Part shown: piece by piece, positions 46,181 to 57,269 of the stretch
Numbering within the stretch: the stretch's first letter is position 1
How the letters are laid out: the number at the start of each line of letters is the position of its first letter
Assembly (NCBI GenBank): GCA_024291935.2
Contig: CM044312.1
Coordinates: 50,226,001 to 50,290,000 of the forward strand
Length of the DNA stretch: 64,000 nucleotides
DNA from: Okapia johnstoni
Lineage: Eukaryota > Chordata > Mammalia > Artiodactyla > Giraffidae
Direction of reading: 5' to 3'
The notes under the pieces: model-generated
The model's database searches: none
What the model saw: only the letters and a program-made list of their open reading frames with translations
What the model was told of the DNA's origin: nothing
Program-made: the position numbers and the translations under genes

Positions 46181-46397
46181 TAAAATGGAAAAGAGGGAAG
46201 GGAAGGAAGAATTGATGACAAGCAAGACCAAAGTGAAGTTAGGCTGAATCACCTCATGGCAAAACCAGGAAATGAGAAAGTTACACTTTTAAACCCAAAG
46301 TTCCCCATCTACCAGGTCTTATGCAGAGCATCCCCTCACTAATGAGGATGCAGTGAACGTAGTTCAGGGTTTGTCAGAGTATGCATAATACACATGC

Positions 46398-46793
46398 TAC
46401 CCTCTGTCATGAGCTAAGTCATGTCCCCTCAAAATTCACAGTTGCAGTTCCAACCTCCAGTGCCTCAGAATGTGACTGTATGTGGAGATGAGGTTTTTAA
46501 AGAGAGGCAGCCAGACCCTTATCCAATCTGACTTGTGTCCTTAGAAGAAGAGGACATTAGGACATACAGAGAGATACCAAGGGCATCTTGCACAGAAGGA
46601 AGACGTTAAGAAGAAACAGTAAAAGGATGGCCATCTGTAATCCAAGGAAAAAGGCCTCAGAGGAAATCAAACTTGCAGGCATCTTGATTTGGGGCTTCCA
46701 GGCTCCAGAATGGAGAAAAAATTACTTTCCATTGTGTAAGCCACCCAGTCTGTGTCGTATTTTGTTGCAGCAGTCTGAGATGACTAACATATG
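46398..46793 (+). mobile_element. MLT1-type (ERVL-MaLR) solo LTR
   Basis: CATGTCCCCTCAAAATTCAC, AGTGCCTCAGAATGTGACTG, TTGTGTCCTTAGAAGAAGAG, GGATGGCCATCTGTAATCCA and AAGCCACCCAGTCTGTGTCG appear in the order of the MLT1 LTR consensus, sense orientation. It is an old retrovirus-like LTR with no internal genes. The overlapping 85-codon frame is LTR sequence. Confidence 0.88.
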
Positions 46794-46875
46794 CTTAGAT
46801 CCTCCACTTCAAAAAAACTCCAACATTACAGAACTATGGAGATGAAGAAAAGGGCTGGCTGGATGAACCTACTGG

Positions 46876-47125
46876 GCCAGGACAAGATTAAAACTGAAAT
46901 CCCAGCTCCAGCCCCAGCTGTCCCCTCCTGCAGGCTGTATGACTGTACAAACGTTCCTTCCCCTCCCTAGGTCTTGGTGTCATCCTCTGGATATGTGGGG
47001 GTGCTGTAGACAGTGCTAGCCTTTCCTTTCTCACAGACCTGCTTTAGGGACCAAAGGAAATGACAATGGCAAGAAAGTGCTATAAACATGTGAGGTGTTA
47101 GAGTAATTCTTACTGTTATTGTCAT
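46876..47125 (+). mobile_element. MIR SINE
   Basis: ACTGAAATCCCAGCTCCAGC, CTGTATGACTGTACAAACGT, CTAGGTCTTGGTGTCATCCT, GGAAATGACAATGGCAAGAA and CTATAAACATGTGAGGTGTT give a nearly complete sense MIR. Confidence 0.75.
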
Positions 47126-47746
47126 GTGCAGGAGAAATCCAACTGCAAACCCAAGGTCTTAGTTTTAGAATATTTTGAAAAAAGTAATGGGATTGCCTAG
47201 TTTCAGATGAGATGGTATAAACTCTACTTTCTGCTCCTTCCCACTAAGTACAAGTTAAAAACCCTATACATAATACAGCAGGCAATCATAGGAAGACTCC
47301 AAGTGGTAAAAAGAAGGCAGCTGGCTAGGATCCTCAAGACCTAAGGAATAGCTATGGCTCAGTATCTCCTGATCCCCAGGCCAGGGAGGAAGACAGCCCT
47401 TGTGGGTGCTAACCCCTCCCATGCAGATATCAGCAAGGACTGAGCTGGAGCCTACCAGCACTGAGCAGACAAAGGAAGCACTCTGCCTCTGCAGGTCTAG
47501 CATCTTCTACTCACCACTGCGACAGAGCCAGGAAAACTCAGGGGAGCACCTTCCACCTTCACCGGCAGCACAAGTAAGTGTTCAGTGAGGGCTCTGCCAG
47601 CACTGGGCAGCCCAAGCTCAAGAGAGAGGCTTCCAACCCTGCAAGCTTGGCATCGCCCAGGCCCAGGTGAACCCTAGAGTCTCTTAACATAACATCCAAA
47701 TGTCCAAGACATAATATTTAAAATTATACATCATACCAATAATCAG

Positions 47747-47953
47747 GGCTTCGCTGGTGGCTCAGATGGTAAAGAATCTGCCTGCAATGCAGGAGACCTG
47801 GGTTCAATCTCTGGGTTGGAAAGATTCCCTGGAGAAGGGAGAAACTACCCACTCTAGTATTCTGGCCTGGAAAATTCCATGGAGAGAGGAACCTGGCAGG
47901 CTACAGTCCATGGTGTTGCAAAGAGTTGGACACAATTGAGCCACTTTCACACA
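47747..47953 (+). mobile_element. Bov-tA SINE
   Basis: GGCTTCGCTGGTGGCTCAGA head, CTACCCACTCTAGTATTCTG body, TTGGACACAATTGAGCC end. The imperfect flanking pair CAATAATCAG/AAACTATCAG may be a decayed TSD. Confidence 0.93.
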
Positions 47954-48000
47954 AAACTATCAGGGAAGTCATAACTTGTATGAGAAAAGACAACTATGTA

Positions 48001-48173
48001 TGCATGCTCAGTTGCTCAGTCATGTCCGACTCTGCAACCCTATGGACTGTAGCCTTCCAGGGTCCTCTGTCCATGGGATTCTCCAAGCAAGAATACTGGA
48101 GTGGGTCACCATTTCTTACTCCAGGGAATCTTCCTGACCCAGTGGTCAAACTGCATCAGGTCAAACACTGAGA
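48001..48173 (-). mobile_element. Bov-tA SINE with a deletion in the head
   Basis: TGCATGCTCAGTTGCTCAGT through CCAGGGAATCTTCCTGACCC is normal. Beyond GACCCAGTGG the tRNA-derived head is collapsed (the TTGAACCTGCATCTCC-type arms are reduced to TCAAACTGCATCAGG). Confidence 0.88.
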
Positions 48174-48354
48174 TGGATCCAATGTTAGAATTATTTAACA
48201 AGGATTTTAAAATAGTTATCTTATAAATGTTTCATTTTTATTTAATAAAGGAATTATAAATGCCTTTAAAACAGGGGAAAAAATAGGAAATACCACAAAT
48301 ATAAAAGATATAAAAAATAACCAAATGGAAATTATAGAACTTAAAAATCAATTG

Positions 48355-48575
48355 CATGTGTGCATGCATGCTCAGTCATGTCTGACTCTTCGTGACCCCA
48401 TGGACTGTAGCTTTCCAGGCTCCTCTGTCCATGGAATTCTCTAGGCAAGAATACCAGAGTGGGTTGCCATTTCATACTCCAGGGGATCTTCCCAACCAAG
48501 AGATCAAACCCATGTGCCTTGTGTTTCCTGCATTGCAGGTGGATTCTTTACCAGGGTGCTACCTGGGACACCCCT
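48355..48575 (-). mobile_element. Bov-tA SINE (minus strand)
   Basis: GTGTGCATGCATGCTCAGTC tail at left and TTTACCAGGGTGCTACCTGG at right. CTTAAAAATCAATT and CCTAAAAATGAATA on the two sides look like a decayed TSD. Confidence 0.9.
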
Positions 48576-48775
48576 AAAAATGAATAACTAAAATTAAAAA
48601 CTCACTGGAAGGGCTCAATAGCAGAATGGGTAAGATAGAGGAAAAAAATTAGTGAGCTTGAAGATGGAACAGTAGAAATAGACATCTGTGAAATGAAAAC
48701 AAAAGATATAAGAGTCATAGCATCAGAGTTTCAAAAGGAGAAGAGAAAGAAAGAGGGGAAATAGTCAATGAAAAG

Positions 48776-48799
48776 AAGAGAAAGAAAGAAAGAAATATT
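48776..48799. repeat. AGAAA-type purine repeat
   Basis: AAGAGAAAGAAAGAAAGAAA within the L1 remnant. Confidence 0.8.
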
Positions 48800-49104
48800 C
48801 AATGAAACAATTGCTGAAAACTTCCCAAATTTGGTGAGACAAATCTACAGATAGAAGAAGCAGAGAGAATCCCAAACAGGAAAAACTCAAAGAAATCCAC
48901 ACTAAAACACATCATAATTAAACTTCTAAAAACTAATGGCAAAAAAAAGTAACAGAGTTAATATAAAAAAAGTAACAGGGTTAATATAAAAAAAGTTAAA
49001 GTTTGATGATATTATGCACTGAGAAGCCTTTGCATACTGAGAATACTAAAATTTCTGCTACACAGATAGATATATTATACAGACAGATATAATTATAATA
49101 CAAT

Positions 49105-49640
49105 ATAGCAAATACAATGTGTCAGGTATTTATGAGCACTATGACAAATACTGGGCTTCCCTGGTGGCTCAGCTGGTAAAGAATCCACCTGCAAAGCAGG
49201 AGACCCCAGTTTGATTCCTGGGTCAGGAAGACCTCCTGGAGAACGGATAGACTACCCACTCCAGTATTCTTGGGCTTCCCTAGTGGCTCAGATGGTAAAG
49301 AATCCACCTACATGTGGGAGACCTGGGTTCAACCCCTGGGTTGGGAAAATCCCTTGGAGGAGGGCATGGCAACCCACTCCAGTATTCTTGCCTGGAGAAT
49401 CCCCATGGACAGAGGAGCCTGGTGGGCTACGGCCCATGGGGTCGCAAAGAGTCAGACACAACTGAGCAACTAAGCACAGCACATGACAAATACTAACTCA
49501 CTGAATTTGCAATCCTACTAAGTAAATAGTATCATCCTCATTAACTTGCCCAGGATCATACAGTTAGTAAGTGGCAGAGCCCAGAATTCAAACTTAAGCA
49601 GTCTTGCTCTAGAATCTATACTCTTAACAATATGCATGGA
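49105..49640 (-). mobile_element. MIR split by a SINE dimer
   Basis: GTGTCAGGTATTTATGAGCA at the left and, after the SINEs, AGTATCATCCTCATTAACTT, GCCCAGGATCATACAGTTAG, AGTGGCAGAGCCCAGAATTC and TACTCTTAACAATATGC at the right compose a MIR complement. Confidence 0.8.
49153..49482 (+). mobile_element. Head-to-tail Bov-tA dimer with 12-bp TSD
   Basis: First unit 49,153-49,271: full tRNA-like head plus a short body ending at CCAGTATTCTTG. Second unit 49,272-49,482: a complete Bov-tA beginning again at GGGCTTCCCTAGTGGCTCAG. ATGACAAATACT occurs only outside the pair (49,141-49,152 and 49,483-49,494). So the two units probably arrived as one insertion, or the second inserted exactly at the first unit's body. 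Confidence 0.93.
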
Positions 49641-50540
49641 AGTAGTATTATAAGGTTTACATAAACTAGACAAGGAGACAAAGAATAATGCAGGACTTGG
49701 TTCTAGCTGTTTTTTGGTTATTTGCTTTTGTTTGACTTCCTTTAAACATATATTAGGGCTGGACGTTACAAGTTATGTGGACCTGAATATTAACTATCAT
49801 TGTTCAGAACTGATTCTAAACAGAAATTGTACTTAATAAGAATAATATTTTTCTGCCAGAATCATATAGTAAAAGACATCTATGACTTTTTTTACAGCTG
49901 CAATTAAGCAGGAGGTCTCCTTGGGTTAATGCTTTCATTAAACATCAATGTTAATATCATTTTCCACATACCAACATCATAAATGGTTTTTATTAAGACA
50001 GATATACTGTCAAATACAGAAAGCAAATCTCTTCAGTATTCTATTAATTAAAAGGAAGATACAAAAAAAGAAGAAAAGAAAAATTAGACAGTTAAACAAT
50101 ACAGACACACTGAACAATGAAAAATCTTTTGTCACATTTAGAAATGGCATTTTAGATTTCAAGATTTAGATTTCAAGATTAAATTGTCCTTTTCAGGATT
50201 ACCAGGCCAACATTATCTTTTCATTCTACTACATAACCATTTCCAGAAATGTGATTTTGTATAGACTAAGAAGGAAAGTGCAGTGCTTTTTTACACTAAA
50301 CCGCACTCATGTTCACTGTAGATGACAGCACTGTTTATGAATGACATTTATTCTGGGGCTGGAGAGGTCACTTGGACATCCTGGAACATATTAAATGTTC
50401 AATAAATAAAGTGTGATGGATAGAAGGGATGAAGGAAGGAAGAGAGAGAGACCCAGACTCTGTACTTACCTCCCTCAAATCTCTTCTCCACCTCACCCCT
50501 AGAGTTCTTAAATGAAATGCAGAATACTTGAAAAAAAAAT
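49641..50540. other. No gene or recognised repeat
   Basis: AT-rich; A-rich patch near 50,060. Nothing recognised. Confidence 0.35.
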
Positions 50541-50727
50541 CTGCAGAGTGGGAACTGACTGCAGATGGATATGAAAGATCTTTTGGGGTTGATGGAAATT
50601 TTCTAAAATGTGGTAGTGACAATTGCACAACTCTATAAATTTACTAAAAATTATTGAATTGTACACTTAGGTGGATTTTATGATATGGAAATTACACCTC
50701 AATAAACCTCTTTTTAAAAAAATCTCC
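50541..50727 (+). mobile_element. Old L1 3'UTR end
   Basis: GAAAGATCTTTTGGGGTTGA, TGCACAACTCTATAAATTTA, TTGAATTGTACACTTAGGTG, ATTACACCTCAATAAACCTC and an A-run follow the L1M 3' end exactly in order. Confidence 0.8.
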
Positions 50728-51140
50728 TTATGACCTTCAAAATAAAGCCAAAATTCATAAAAGCGTGTAAGAGCCTTAAATGATAAGGCTCCTGATTATC
50801 TCACATCGTATCTTTTTTACCCCACGTTCCCCCGACCCTCTGATCTACCACTTTACTTATCTTCTGTCTACTGAACAACATATAGTCTTCATAAAATCCA
50901 AGCTTGACAGCCCCACGTATCTACTCATCTTACTCCTTTGCCATTTGCCTTTGCAGCTGCCTGACAAACACTGAATGGGATAAAATACACAGCTCAATCT
51001 AACTCTTATTCTGGGATGCTTTCCTGACCCTCTGGGTAGAATTGGCCACTTCTTCTTGTGTTCCTCCAAAGTATCCAGTAATTCACAGCCTATGAATACT
51101 TCTTCCTTGAAGATGACAAAGACATTTACAGTTCTATCAA
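50728..51140 (+). mobile_element. L2 LINE fragment
   Basis: AATAAAGCCAAAATTCATAA, TAAATGATAAGGCTCCTGAT, CCTCTGATCTACCACTTTAC and GGATGCTTTCCTGACCCTCT match the 3' coding part of L2 (the 'AAAGCCAAAGTCCTT...CTTCCCTGACC' region). The minus frame across it is a shadow. Confidence 0.7.
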
Positions 51141-51344
51141 AATAACCAAGGAGCACCACTTCTTCCCTCCTAAGACCTACAGAGATAATGAGCAAAATGT
51201 ATTGAGGCTACAAAGAAGGTGATCCACTGTGGAAGGGAGCCAAAAGAACAAAGTCTGTATTCTGCTTGCAGGATACAAGTCAAAGAACTATGTTAGCATC
51301 AGTGAAAAGAATGTGTTAAAAAATTTTTTTTTAAGATCTCTCAT

Positions 51345-51450
51345 ATATAGTAGTAAAAACAAACTTGGAAGTCAGAGACCTGAGTTCAAACCCTGCTCCA
51401 TCACTCACTACTTATATCACAGCACAAATCACTGATACTTAGTCTCCCCA
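51345..51450 (+). mobile_element. MIR fragment
   Basis: GGAAGTCAGAGACCTGAGTT, CAAACCCTGCTCCATCACTC and TGATACTTAGTCTCCCC fit a sense MIR core. Confidence 0.75.
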
Positions 51451-51511
51451 AGGAGGACAGTTATGGAGTGTGTTGAAATCTAATTCCCAGTGTAACAGTA
51501 TTAGGAGTTAG

Positions 51512-52092
51512 TGCTTAGTTGCTCAGTCATGTCCAGCAATTTGCAACATCATAAACCGTAGCTCACCAGGATCCTCTGTCCATGGGATGTTTCAGGTGAG
51601 AATACTGGTGTGGATTGCCATTTCCTCCTCTGGGGGATCTTCCAAACTGAGGGATTGAACTAATACCTCCTGTGTTTCCTGCATTGCAGGCAGATTCTTT
51701 ACCCACTGAGCCAGCAGTTCAGTTCAGTCACTCAGTCGTGTCCGACTCTTTGCAACTCCATGGACTGCAGCACACCAGGCTTCCCTGTCCATTATCAACT
51801 CCCAGAGTTTACTCAAACTCATGTCCATTGAGTCAATACGCCAGCCAACCATCTCATCCTCTGTTGTCCCCTTCTCCTGCTGCCTTCAATCTTTCCCAGG
51901 ATCAGGGTCTTTTCAAATGAGTCAGTTCTTTGCATTAGGTGGCCAAAGTATTGGAGCTTCAGCTTTAGCACAGTCCTTCCAATGAAATTCAGGGCTGATT
52001 TCCTTTAGGATTGACTGATTTGATTTCCTTGTAGTCCAAGGGACTCTCAAGAGTCTTCTCCAATACCACAGTACTGAGCCATCAGGGAAGCA
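51512..52092 (-). mobile_element. Bov-tA SINE split by BovB
   Basis: Body and most of the head lie at 51,512-51,713; the last bases of the head complement (ACTGAGCCATCAGGGAAG) reappear at 52,073-52,092 after a BovB. Confidence 0.93.
51714..52072 (-). mobile_element. Short BovB 3' end with 9-bp TSD in a SINE
   Basis: GCAGTTCAGTTCAGTCACTC at left to TTCTCCAATACCACAGT at right, minus strand. ACTGAGCCA of the SINE is duplicated (51,705-51,713 and 52,073-52,081). Confidence 0.95.
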
Positions 52093-52334
52093 TAGTTAGG
52101 CGGTAGGGCCACTGAAAAATAAAGGGGTCATGAGGGTGCTCTTACAAAAAGAGGCCAGAGAATGAGTTCACTTTCTCTGCTTTCCACCACATAAGGCCAC
52201 GATGAGAAGCTATCAGTCTGCACCCAGGAAGAGGGTTCTCATCAGAACCCAGCAATGCGAGTACCCTCAGACTTCCAGCCTCCAGAACTGTGAGAAATGT
52301 TCTATGGTTACAGCAGCCTAAATTAAAGCAAGCG

Positions 52335-52400
52335 CATAGCTTTCTCATCTGTAAAATGGAGCTGTACCTACACCTTACAGTTATGCTACTTATAGACGTC
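52335..52400 (+). mobile_element. MIR fragment
   Basis: CTTTCTCATCTGTAAAATGG, AGCTGTACCTACACCTTACA is the MIR core end. Confidence 0.6.
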
Positions 52401-53091
52401 ATTCCACTTCTACATCCTTATTTAGACTGCTGGATCAATAATTGACATTATCAAAAACAAGATGTATTAAGAATCTCATCACTGATTTACACTCTCCTCT
52501 ATGTTTGGCCCAGATGTGACTGACCAAAACAGCATCACAATGGAAACTGATGACAGCCAGTCTCACGTCCTACAGCATCTCTGTCTGCTTTTAAAAGTAC
52601 ACGTCTGTAGAATTTATTCCAAGAGATGATGTTCACTGTCAGGCCATGAGCCACCAAGAGAATACGTCAAAGGAACATAACATTTTAGCATGTAAAAAAA
52701 TAACACAAAACTTGGGAAATACAAATAACATGTAACTGCGCGCTCCCACATAGATGAAAAATTATGGGATCTCTGTCTGCAATCCAGTGTAGGCAAGAAG
52801 AAATTTATTCATTCAACCCCAAGTCAAAGATTTGTTGACCAAATGATAAGTGAAAGGACAAAAGCACCAGTCCAGGAGTGGTGTATTAAATGTGAGTGGA
52901 ATGTGGATTAAAAAGGAGCATAAGACGAATGGTATTGGGCCCTTAATCCCAGCGTTAATAAAAACTGTCAAGGTCAGTGATAATTAAATTCATAATAGGG
53001 ATGTAAAAGGATGAAAGATGAACATATCTTAGCAGACATGGGGTTTCCATTAAATATTCAATATAATTAAGTCATCCTTAATTATTTTTTT
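52401..53091. other. No gene or recognised repeat
   Basis: AT-rich; nothing recognised. Confidence 0.35.
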
Positions 53092-53103
53092 ATCTTTTCC
53101 TCT

Positions 53104-53297
53104 GAAAAAGTGAAAGTGTTAGTCACTCAGTCATGTCTGACTCTGCGACGCCAGGCTCCTCTGTCCATGGAATTTTCCAGACAACAACACTGGAGTGGGT
53201 AGCCATTCCCTTCTACAGGGGATCTTCCCAACCAGTGATCGAACCCAGGTCTCCTGCATTGCAGGCAAATTCTTTACCATCTGAGCCACCAGGGTAG
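53104..53297 (-). mobile_element. Bov-tA SINE with 12-bp TSD (minus)
   Basis: ATCTTTTCCTCT at 53,092-53,103 and 53,298-53,309. Body is slightly shortened around CTGCGACGCCAGG (a deletion of the CCCATGGACTGTAGCC segment). Confidence 0.95.
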
Positions 53298-53639
53298 ATC
53301 TTTTCCTCTAGCCACATCCACACTATCAGCAAGGACTGGAGGGTCTACCTCCACAGTGCTTGTTGAACCAGTGTACCCCCCGCCACCATCTGGTCCATGC
53401 CACTACAGTCCCTCATAGGCACAAGTCTGGTAGCCTCCTAACCAATCTCCCTCACACCAGAGTGAAGTTTTGAAAATACATATCAAACTATATGCCCCAG
53501 ATTAACACTTATCAGAGGCTTTGTACTTAAAATAACAAGCAAATCTTTTCTTATGGACCCATGACCCTCATGTCCTGGCTCCTACACCTTCCTCTTTAGC
53601 ATCATCTACCACCAGCATCATCAACCACACAACAGCCAA

Positions 53640-53815
53640 GGTGTGCTCCCACAATCAGCAGCATCATCACCTGAGACCTTTTTAGAAAATCAGATTCTCA
53701 GACTCCATTTCAGACCTGATAAACCCAAGACTCCAGGTTTGAGGCCCAGAAAGCTGTGTTTCAGCAAGTGCTCCAATGATTCAGAAAAACAGAATTTGAG
53801 AACCACTGCTCTAGA
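53640..53815 (-). mobile_element. MER5A-type hAT element
   Basis: CAGCAGCATCATCACCTGAG, TTAGAAAATCAGATTCTCAG, GAGGCCCAGAAAGCTGTGTT and TTTGAGAACCACTGC match the MER5A consensus complement across nearly its full length of about 180 bases. Confidence 0.88.
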
Positions 53816-53844
53816 TCCATTAGCCTTCTTTCTATTGTTAGAAA

Positions 53845-54180
53845 ATTCCCAAGTTCTTTTCCATCTCAGGGTCTTTGCATTTCCTGTAGCTTTGCCTAGA
53901 ATGTGCCTGCCCCACACACCACTACCTGATTATCCTTTTCATATGGGATTAGTAAAAACTGCACCTGTCCCTAGTTGCTCTCTATCATATCACTCTATTT
54001 CTATCATAACACTTAGCCCAATCTGATTGTATCTTATTTGCTTTGTGTGCTGACTTTCTGTCTGTACACTAAAACACAACCTCCTTGAGAGCAAGGCACT
54101 TGTCTGTCTAATCAACCACTGGAGCCCCAATGGGTTAAACACAACAGTTCTCAACAGACACTAAATAAATTAACAAATAA
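53845..54180 (+). mobile_element. L2 LINE 3' end
   Basis: TCTCAGGGTCTTTGCATTTC, CTTTGCCTAGAATGTGCCTG, CTCCTTGAGAGCAAGGCACT, TGTCTGTCTAATCAACCACT and CTAAATAAATTAACAAATAA give the classic L2 terminus in order. The overlapping 127-codon plus frame is L2 and MER5 sequence. Confidence 0.85.
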
Positions 54181-54435
54181 AGCCAACATAAACTCAGATA
54201 ACCTAAAGTTAGAATAGTTACAGTGATGAAGACTCAATCTTGACTTACAACAATTACCCAAATCGCCTGCATATTTAACCCAGGGGTCAGTCCCTGGGTT
54301 AAATCTTTCATGGTATTTTCTCCTTTAATTCTCCCTCAAGTTCAGTAAGATAGAATCATGATCATCCCCACTTTAGAGATGAACACACTGAGGTGCAGAG
54401 AACTTAACTGAATTGCCTGAGACTGCAGAGCCAGT

Positions 54436-54649
54436 TCCTGGGTGGTATTAATGGTAAAGAATCTGCCTGCCAATGCAGGAGACAGAGAGACACAGATTTG
54501 ATCCCTGGTTTGGCAAGATCCCCGGAGGAGAAAATGGCAACTCACTCCAGTATTCTTGCTGGGAAAAATTCCATGTACAGAGGAGCCTGCCGGGCTACAG
54601 TCCACAGGGTTGCAAAGAGTCAGACACAACTGAAGTGACTTAGCATGCA
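54436..54649 (+). mobile_element. Bov-tA SINE with 10-bp TSD
   Basis: CAGAGCCAGT at 54,426-54,435 and 54,650-54,659. Contains TAAAGAATCTGCCTGCCAAT and TCACTCCAGTATTCTTGC. The first bases of the head are diverged (TCCTGGGTGGTATTAATGG). Confidence 0.94.
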
Positions 54650-54659
54650 CAGAGCCAGT

Positions 54660-56034
54660 ATTTACAGAACCAGGGTTCAAACTCCATCAGTCCAACTCCG
54701 AAGTTCATACACACAAACACAATCCTATCCTGCCCAGATATTTTCACCATGGGTTTCAGTTGTCTCTCTGCAGGGATGCCCCAGTAAAGAAGCAGTCTTC
54801 GCAAGTCAGGTCTCCTACAGATGGAAGCTGGGCAGAGGAGTACCCAGTTCTGCCCATCCAAGCCTCACGAAATTATAGTGTTAACTGATGGATACTTAGA
54901 GAATGTGCACTTCAGAAGACTCTTAAATTTAGTACAGATGTTTGGAAGATTAGTGTCAAATTAGGAAGCATTAAACAGACATTAAGGCAGACCCAATTGG
55001 TCTTTTGGGGAAGCTGGGTCAGGATGAAAGAAGTGTGTGCTTGCTAAGTAGGCCATGCTATTCAGAGTGGTCCTCTAACTCTGAAATCAGTGAGGGGAGC
55101 TTAGATTTGCCAGAGGATGAGCTACAGTAAGAAGTCTAAAACCCTGGGGCTGATGGATTGAGCTAAACACTCTCAGATGAGGTGGAAGGAGGGTGGATTG
55201 TCCGTATTTGCAGGCTTTGCTTTGAGATCTCCATGTGAAAATTACTAGAAAAATACAAATAATTACTTCATTACTCCAAGCATAGAACAAGGAGAAAAAG
55301 AAGCAGCAGGACGTGTGGACACAGGTACAGGTATTTTGCTACAGGTCAACAGCTATAGAAGATGCTGATCTCTGTCTTCCTGACAGGCAACAGATAGGAC
55401 CAACCTTCTCAAATCACAAGATGTCAAAATACTCATCAGTAAGGGAGAAATAATTATAAATCACCATGGAGAAATGGAGGCCAACATCAATGTTCTAGCA
55501 GAGAGCTCCTTTAGCAAAAAGTAGCCTTCTTCAAACTTGCTTAGACTTCAGGACGGTTACTCCATGACTGTCAGCTCCCCTCTGCTCTTCAAATGCTGAG
55601 CCTTCCAGCCAGATGCTGGCTTCTTCTAACAATTTCATCTAGCATTCTGCTGGTACCCCAGCACCAAGATGGGCAGAATCACTTCATCACAAGGTTTCAG
55701 GTGAGTCACAAAAAAAAAGTGAGTCAGTAAGGACTGAGGATTAAGATTTCAGGAAGACATTATGTTTTAGAAATAATATTTAATTTTAAGAAATACAGAA
55801 ATGAAAGCTTTATCCTATGCAGAATGATTTAAATTCCGGCTTCCACCTACTAACAGCTGATTCATCTTGATAAAAGTACTTTGAATTTGCCTAACACCTC
55901 CTAAATGATGAATTCCAAAGGCTTTGGCAAATCCTGGGTAGCAGGATTACCAATGTTTTTCTATATTTTATAAGATCTTTGGTTTACTACTCTAGGAAAT
56001 GAACCACAATCTGGTTTCACCTTCTTGATGAACA
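54660..56034. other. No gene or recognised repeat
   Basis: Unique-looking; frames at 54640-54878 overlap on both strands without support. A-run near 55,710. Confidence 0.35.
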
Positions 56035-56271
56035 GCATGTTTATACCTATGAGCAACCTGCTTCCTGACTAAACTCAGTGGCTTAAAGTAACACAATCTT
56101 ATACTGCAGTTATGGAAGTCAGAAATCTAAAGTGGGTTTTACTTTTATCCAGTTTGTTTCACTTTTTCTATTTCATATTCAGTGTTCCCATTTCATTTAG
56201 TTTCTGTTTTCCAATTTCTCCATCTCTTTTTTTGATGCTCTGTCTCAAGCACAGTAGAAAAGATTTTGTAT

Positions 56272-56930
56272 GCTGGTCCCATCACTTCATGGGAAATAGA
56301 TGGGGAAACAGTGGAAACAGTGTCAGACTTTATTTTTTTGGGCTCCAAAATCACTGCTGATGGTGATTGCAGCCATGAAATTAAAAGACGTTTACTCATT
56401 TGAAGGAAGGTTATGGCCAACCTAGATAGCATATTTGAAAGCAGAGACATTACTTTGCCAACAAAAGTCCGCCTAGTCAAGGCTATGGTTTTTCCAGTGG
56501 TCATGTATGGATGTGAGAGTTGGACGGTGAAGAAAGCTGAGTGCCGCAGAATTGATGCTTTTGAACTGTGGTGTTGGAGAAGACTCTTGAGAGTCCCTTG
56601 GACTGCAAGAAGATCCAACCAGTCCATCCTAAAGGAGATCAATCCTGGGTGCTCATTGGAAGGACTGATGTTGAAGCTGAAACTCCAATACTTTGGCCAC
56701 CTCATGCGAAGAGTTGACTCATTGGAAAAGACCCTAATGCTGGTTAGGATTGGGGGTGGGAGGAGAAGGGGACGACAGAGAATGAGATGGTTGGATGGCA
56801 TCACCAACTCGATGGACATGGGTTTGGGTAGACTCCGGGAGTTGGTGATGGACAGAGAGGCCTGGCATGCTGCAATTCATGGGGTTGCAAAGAGTTGGAC
56901 ATGACTGAGCGACTGAACTGAACTGAACTG
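56272..56930 (+). mobile_element. 5'-truncated BovB inside the L1
   Basis: Begins in TGGTCCCATCACTTCATGGG and ends at the GACTGAACTGAACTGAACTG terminus. Frame 56413-56904 (163 codons) encodes the C-terminal region without a stop: [73 protein letters not shown] well-preserved, probably young copy. Confidence 0.96.
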
Positions 56931-57134
56931 ATATAAACAATATGTATAATACATATATTTTAGAAAACTTATGCATTTTTGCCTAACTAAAAAATTTATG
57001 ACATTTGGATTCCACTTGTTTGACTTAGTATGAATAGAATGCTAGATTTCTAACTAAAAAATAGATATGCAACAAGCAACAAAGGTTTACTGTACAGCAT
57101 AGGGAACTATACTCAATATCTTGTAATAACCTAT

Positions 57135-57269
57135 TGCTGTTGTTTAGTTACACAGTCATGTCCAACTCTTCGCTACCCTGTGGACTGCAGCACCCCAGGC
57201 TTCCCTGTCTTTCACTATCACCCAGAGTTTGCTCAAACTCATGCCCATTGAGTCAATGATGCCATACAG
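57135..57269 (-). mobile_element. Bov-A/BovB 3'-end fragment with 12-bp TSD
   Basis: GTAATAACCTAT of the L1 is duplicated at 57,123-57,134 and 57,270-57,281. The insert runs TGCTGTTGTTTAGTTACACA to GAGTCAATGATGCCATACAG. Confidence 0.95.

Larger units (their letters stand above)
47180..48990 (+). mobile_element. Ancient L1 5' region through ORF1, with three SINE insertions
   Basis: From about 47,690 the text follows an old L1 leader/ORF1: CAAGGATTTTAAAATAGTTA, AACCAAATGGAAATTATAGA, AAACTCACTGGAAGGGCTCA, CAATTGCTGAAAACTTCCCA (AENFPN-like), AATCCACACTAAAACACATC (HIIIKL-like). The upstream 47,180-47,690 GC-richer part is probably its 5'UTR. All frames are closed. SINEs interrupt it at about 47.75, 48.0 and 48.36 kb. 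Confidence 0.72.
51461..52322 (+). mobile_element. MaLR-type solo LTR carrying two nested insertions
   Basis: Left part GTTGAAATCTAATTCCCAGT, AACAGTATTAGGAG; right part GGGGTCATGAGGGTGCTCTT, CACCCAGGAAGAGGGTTCTC, TTCCAGCCTCCAGAACTGTG, GTTACAGCAGCC. Together they make a MaLR LTR in sense orientation, split at ATTAGGAG by a Bov-tA that itself carries a BovB. Confidence 0.82.

Noticed and set aside
49153..49230. tRNA gene(s) in SINE heads
   Set aside because: The tRNA-like A/B-box sequences are part of Bov-tA SINEs and do not form an intact cloverleaf with an acceptor stem.
53643..54026. 127-codon ORF
   Set aside because: Covers a MER5A element followed by an L2 fragment.
56193..56819. 208-codon minus-strand ORF as a gene
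   Set aside because: Antisense shadow of BovB C-terminal coding; its last part runs into unrelated flank.
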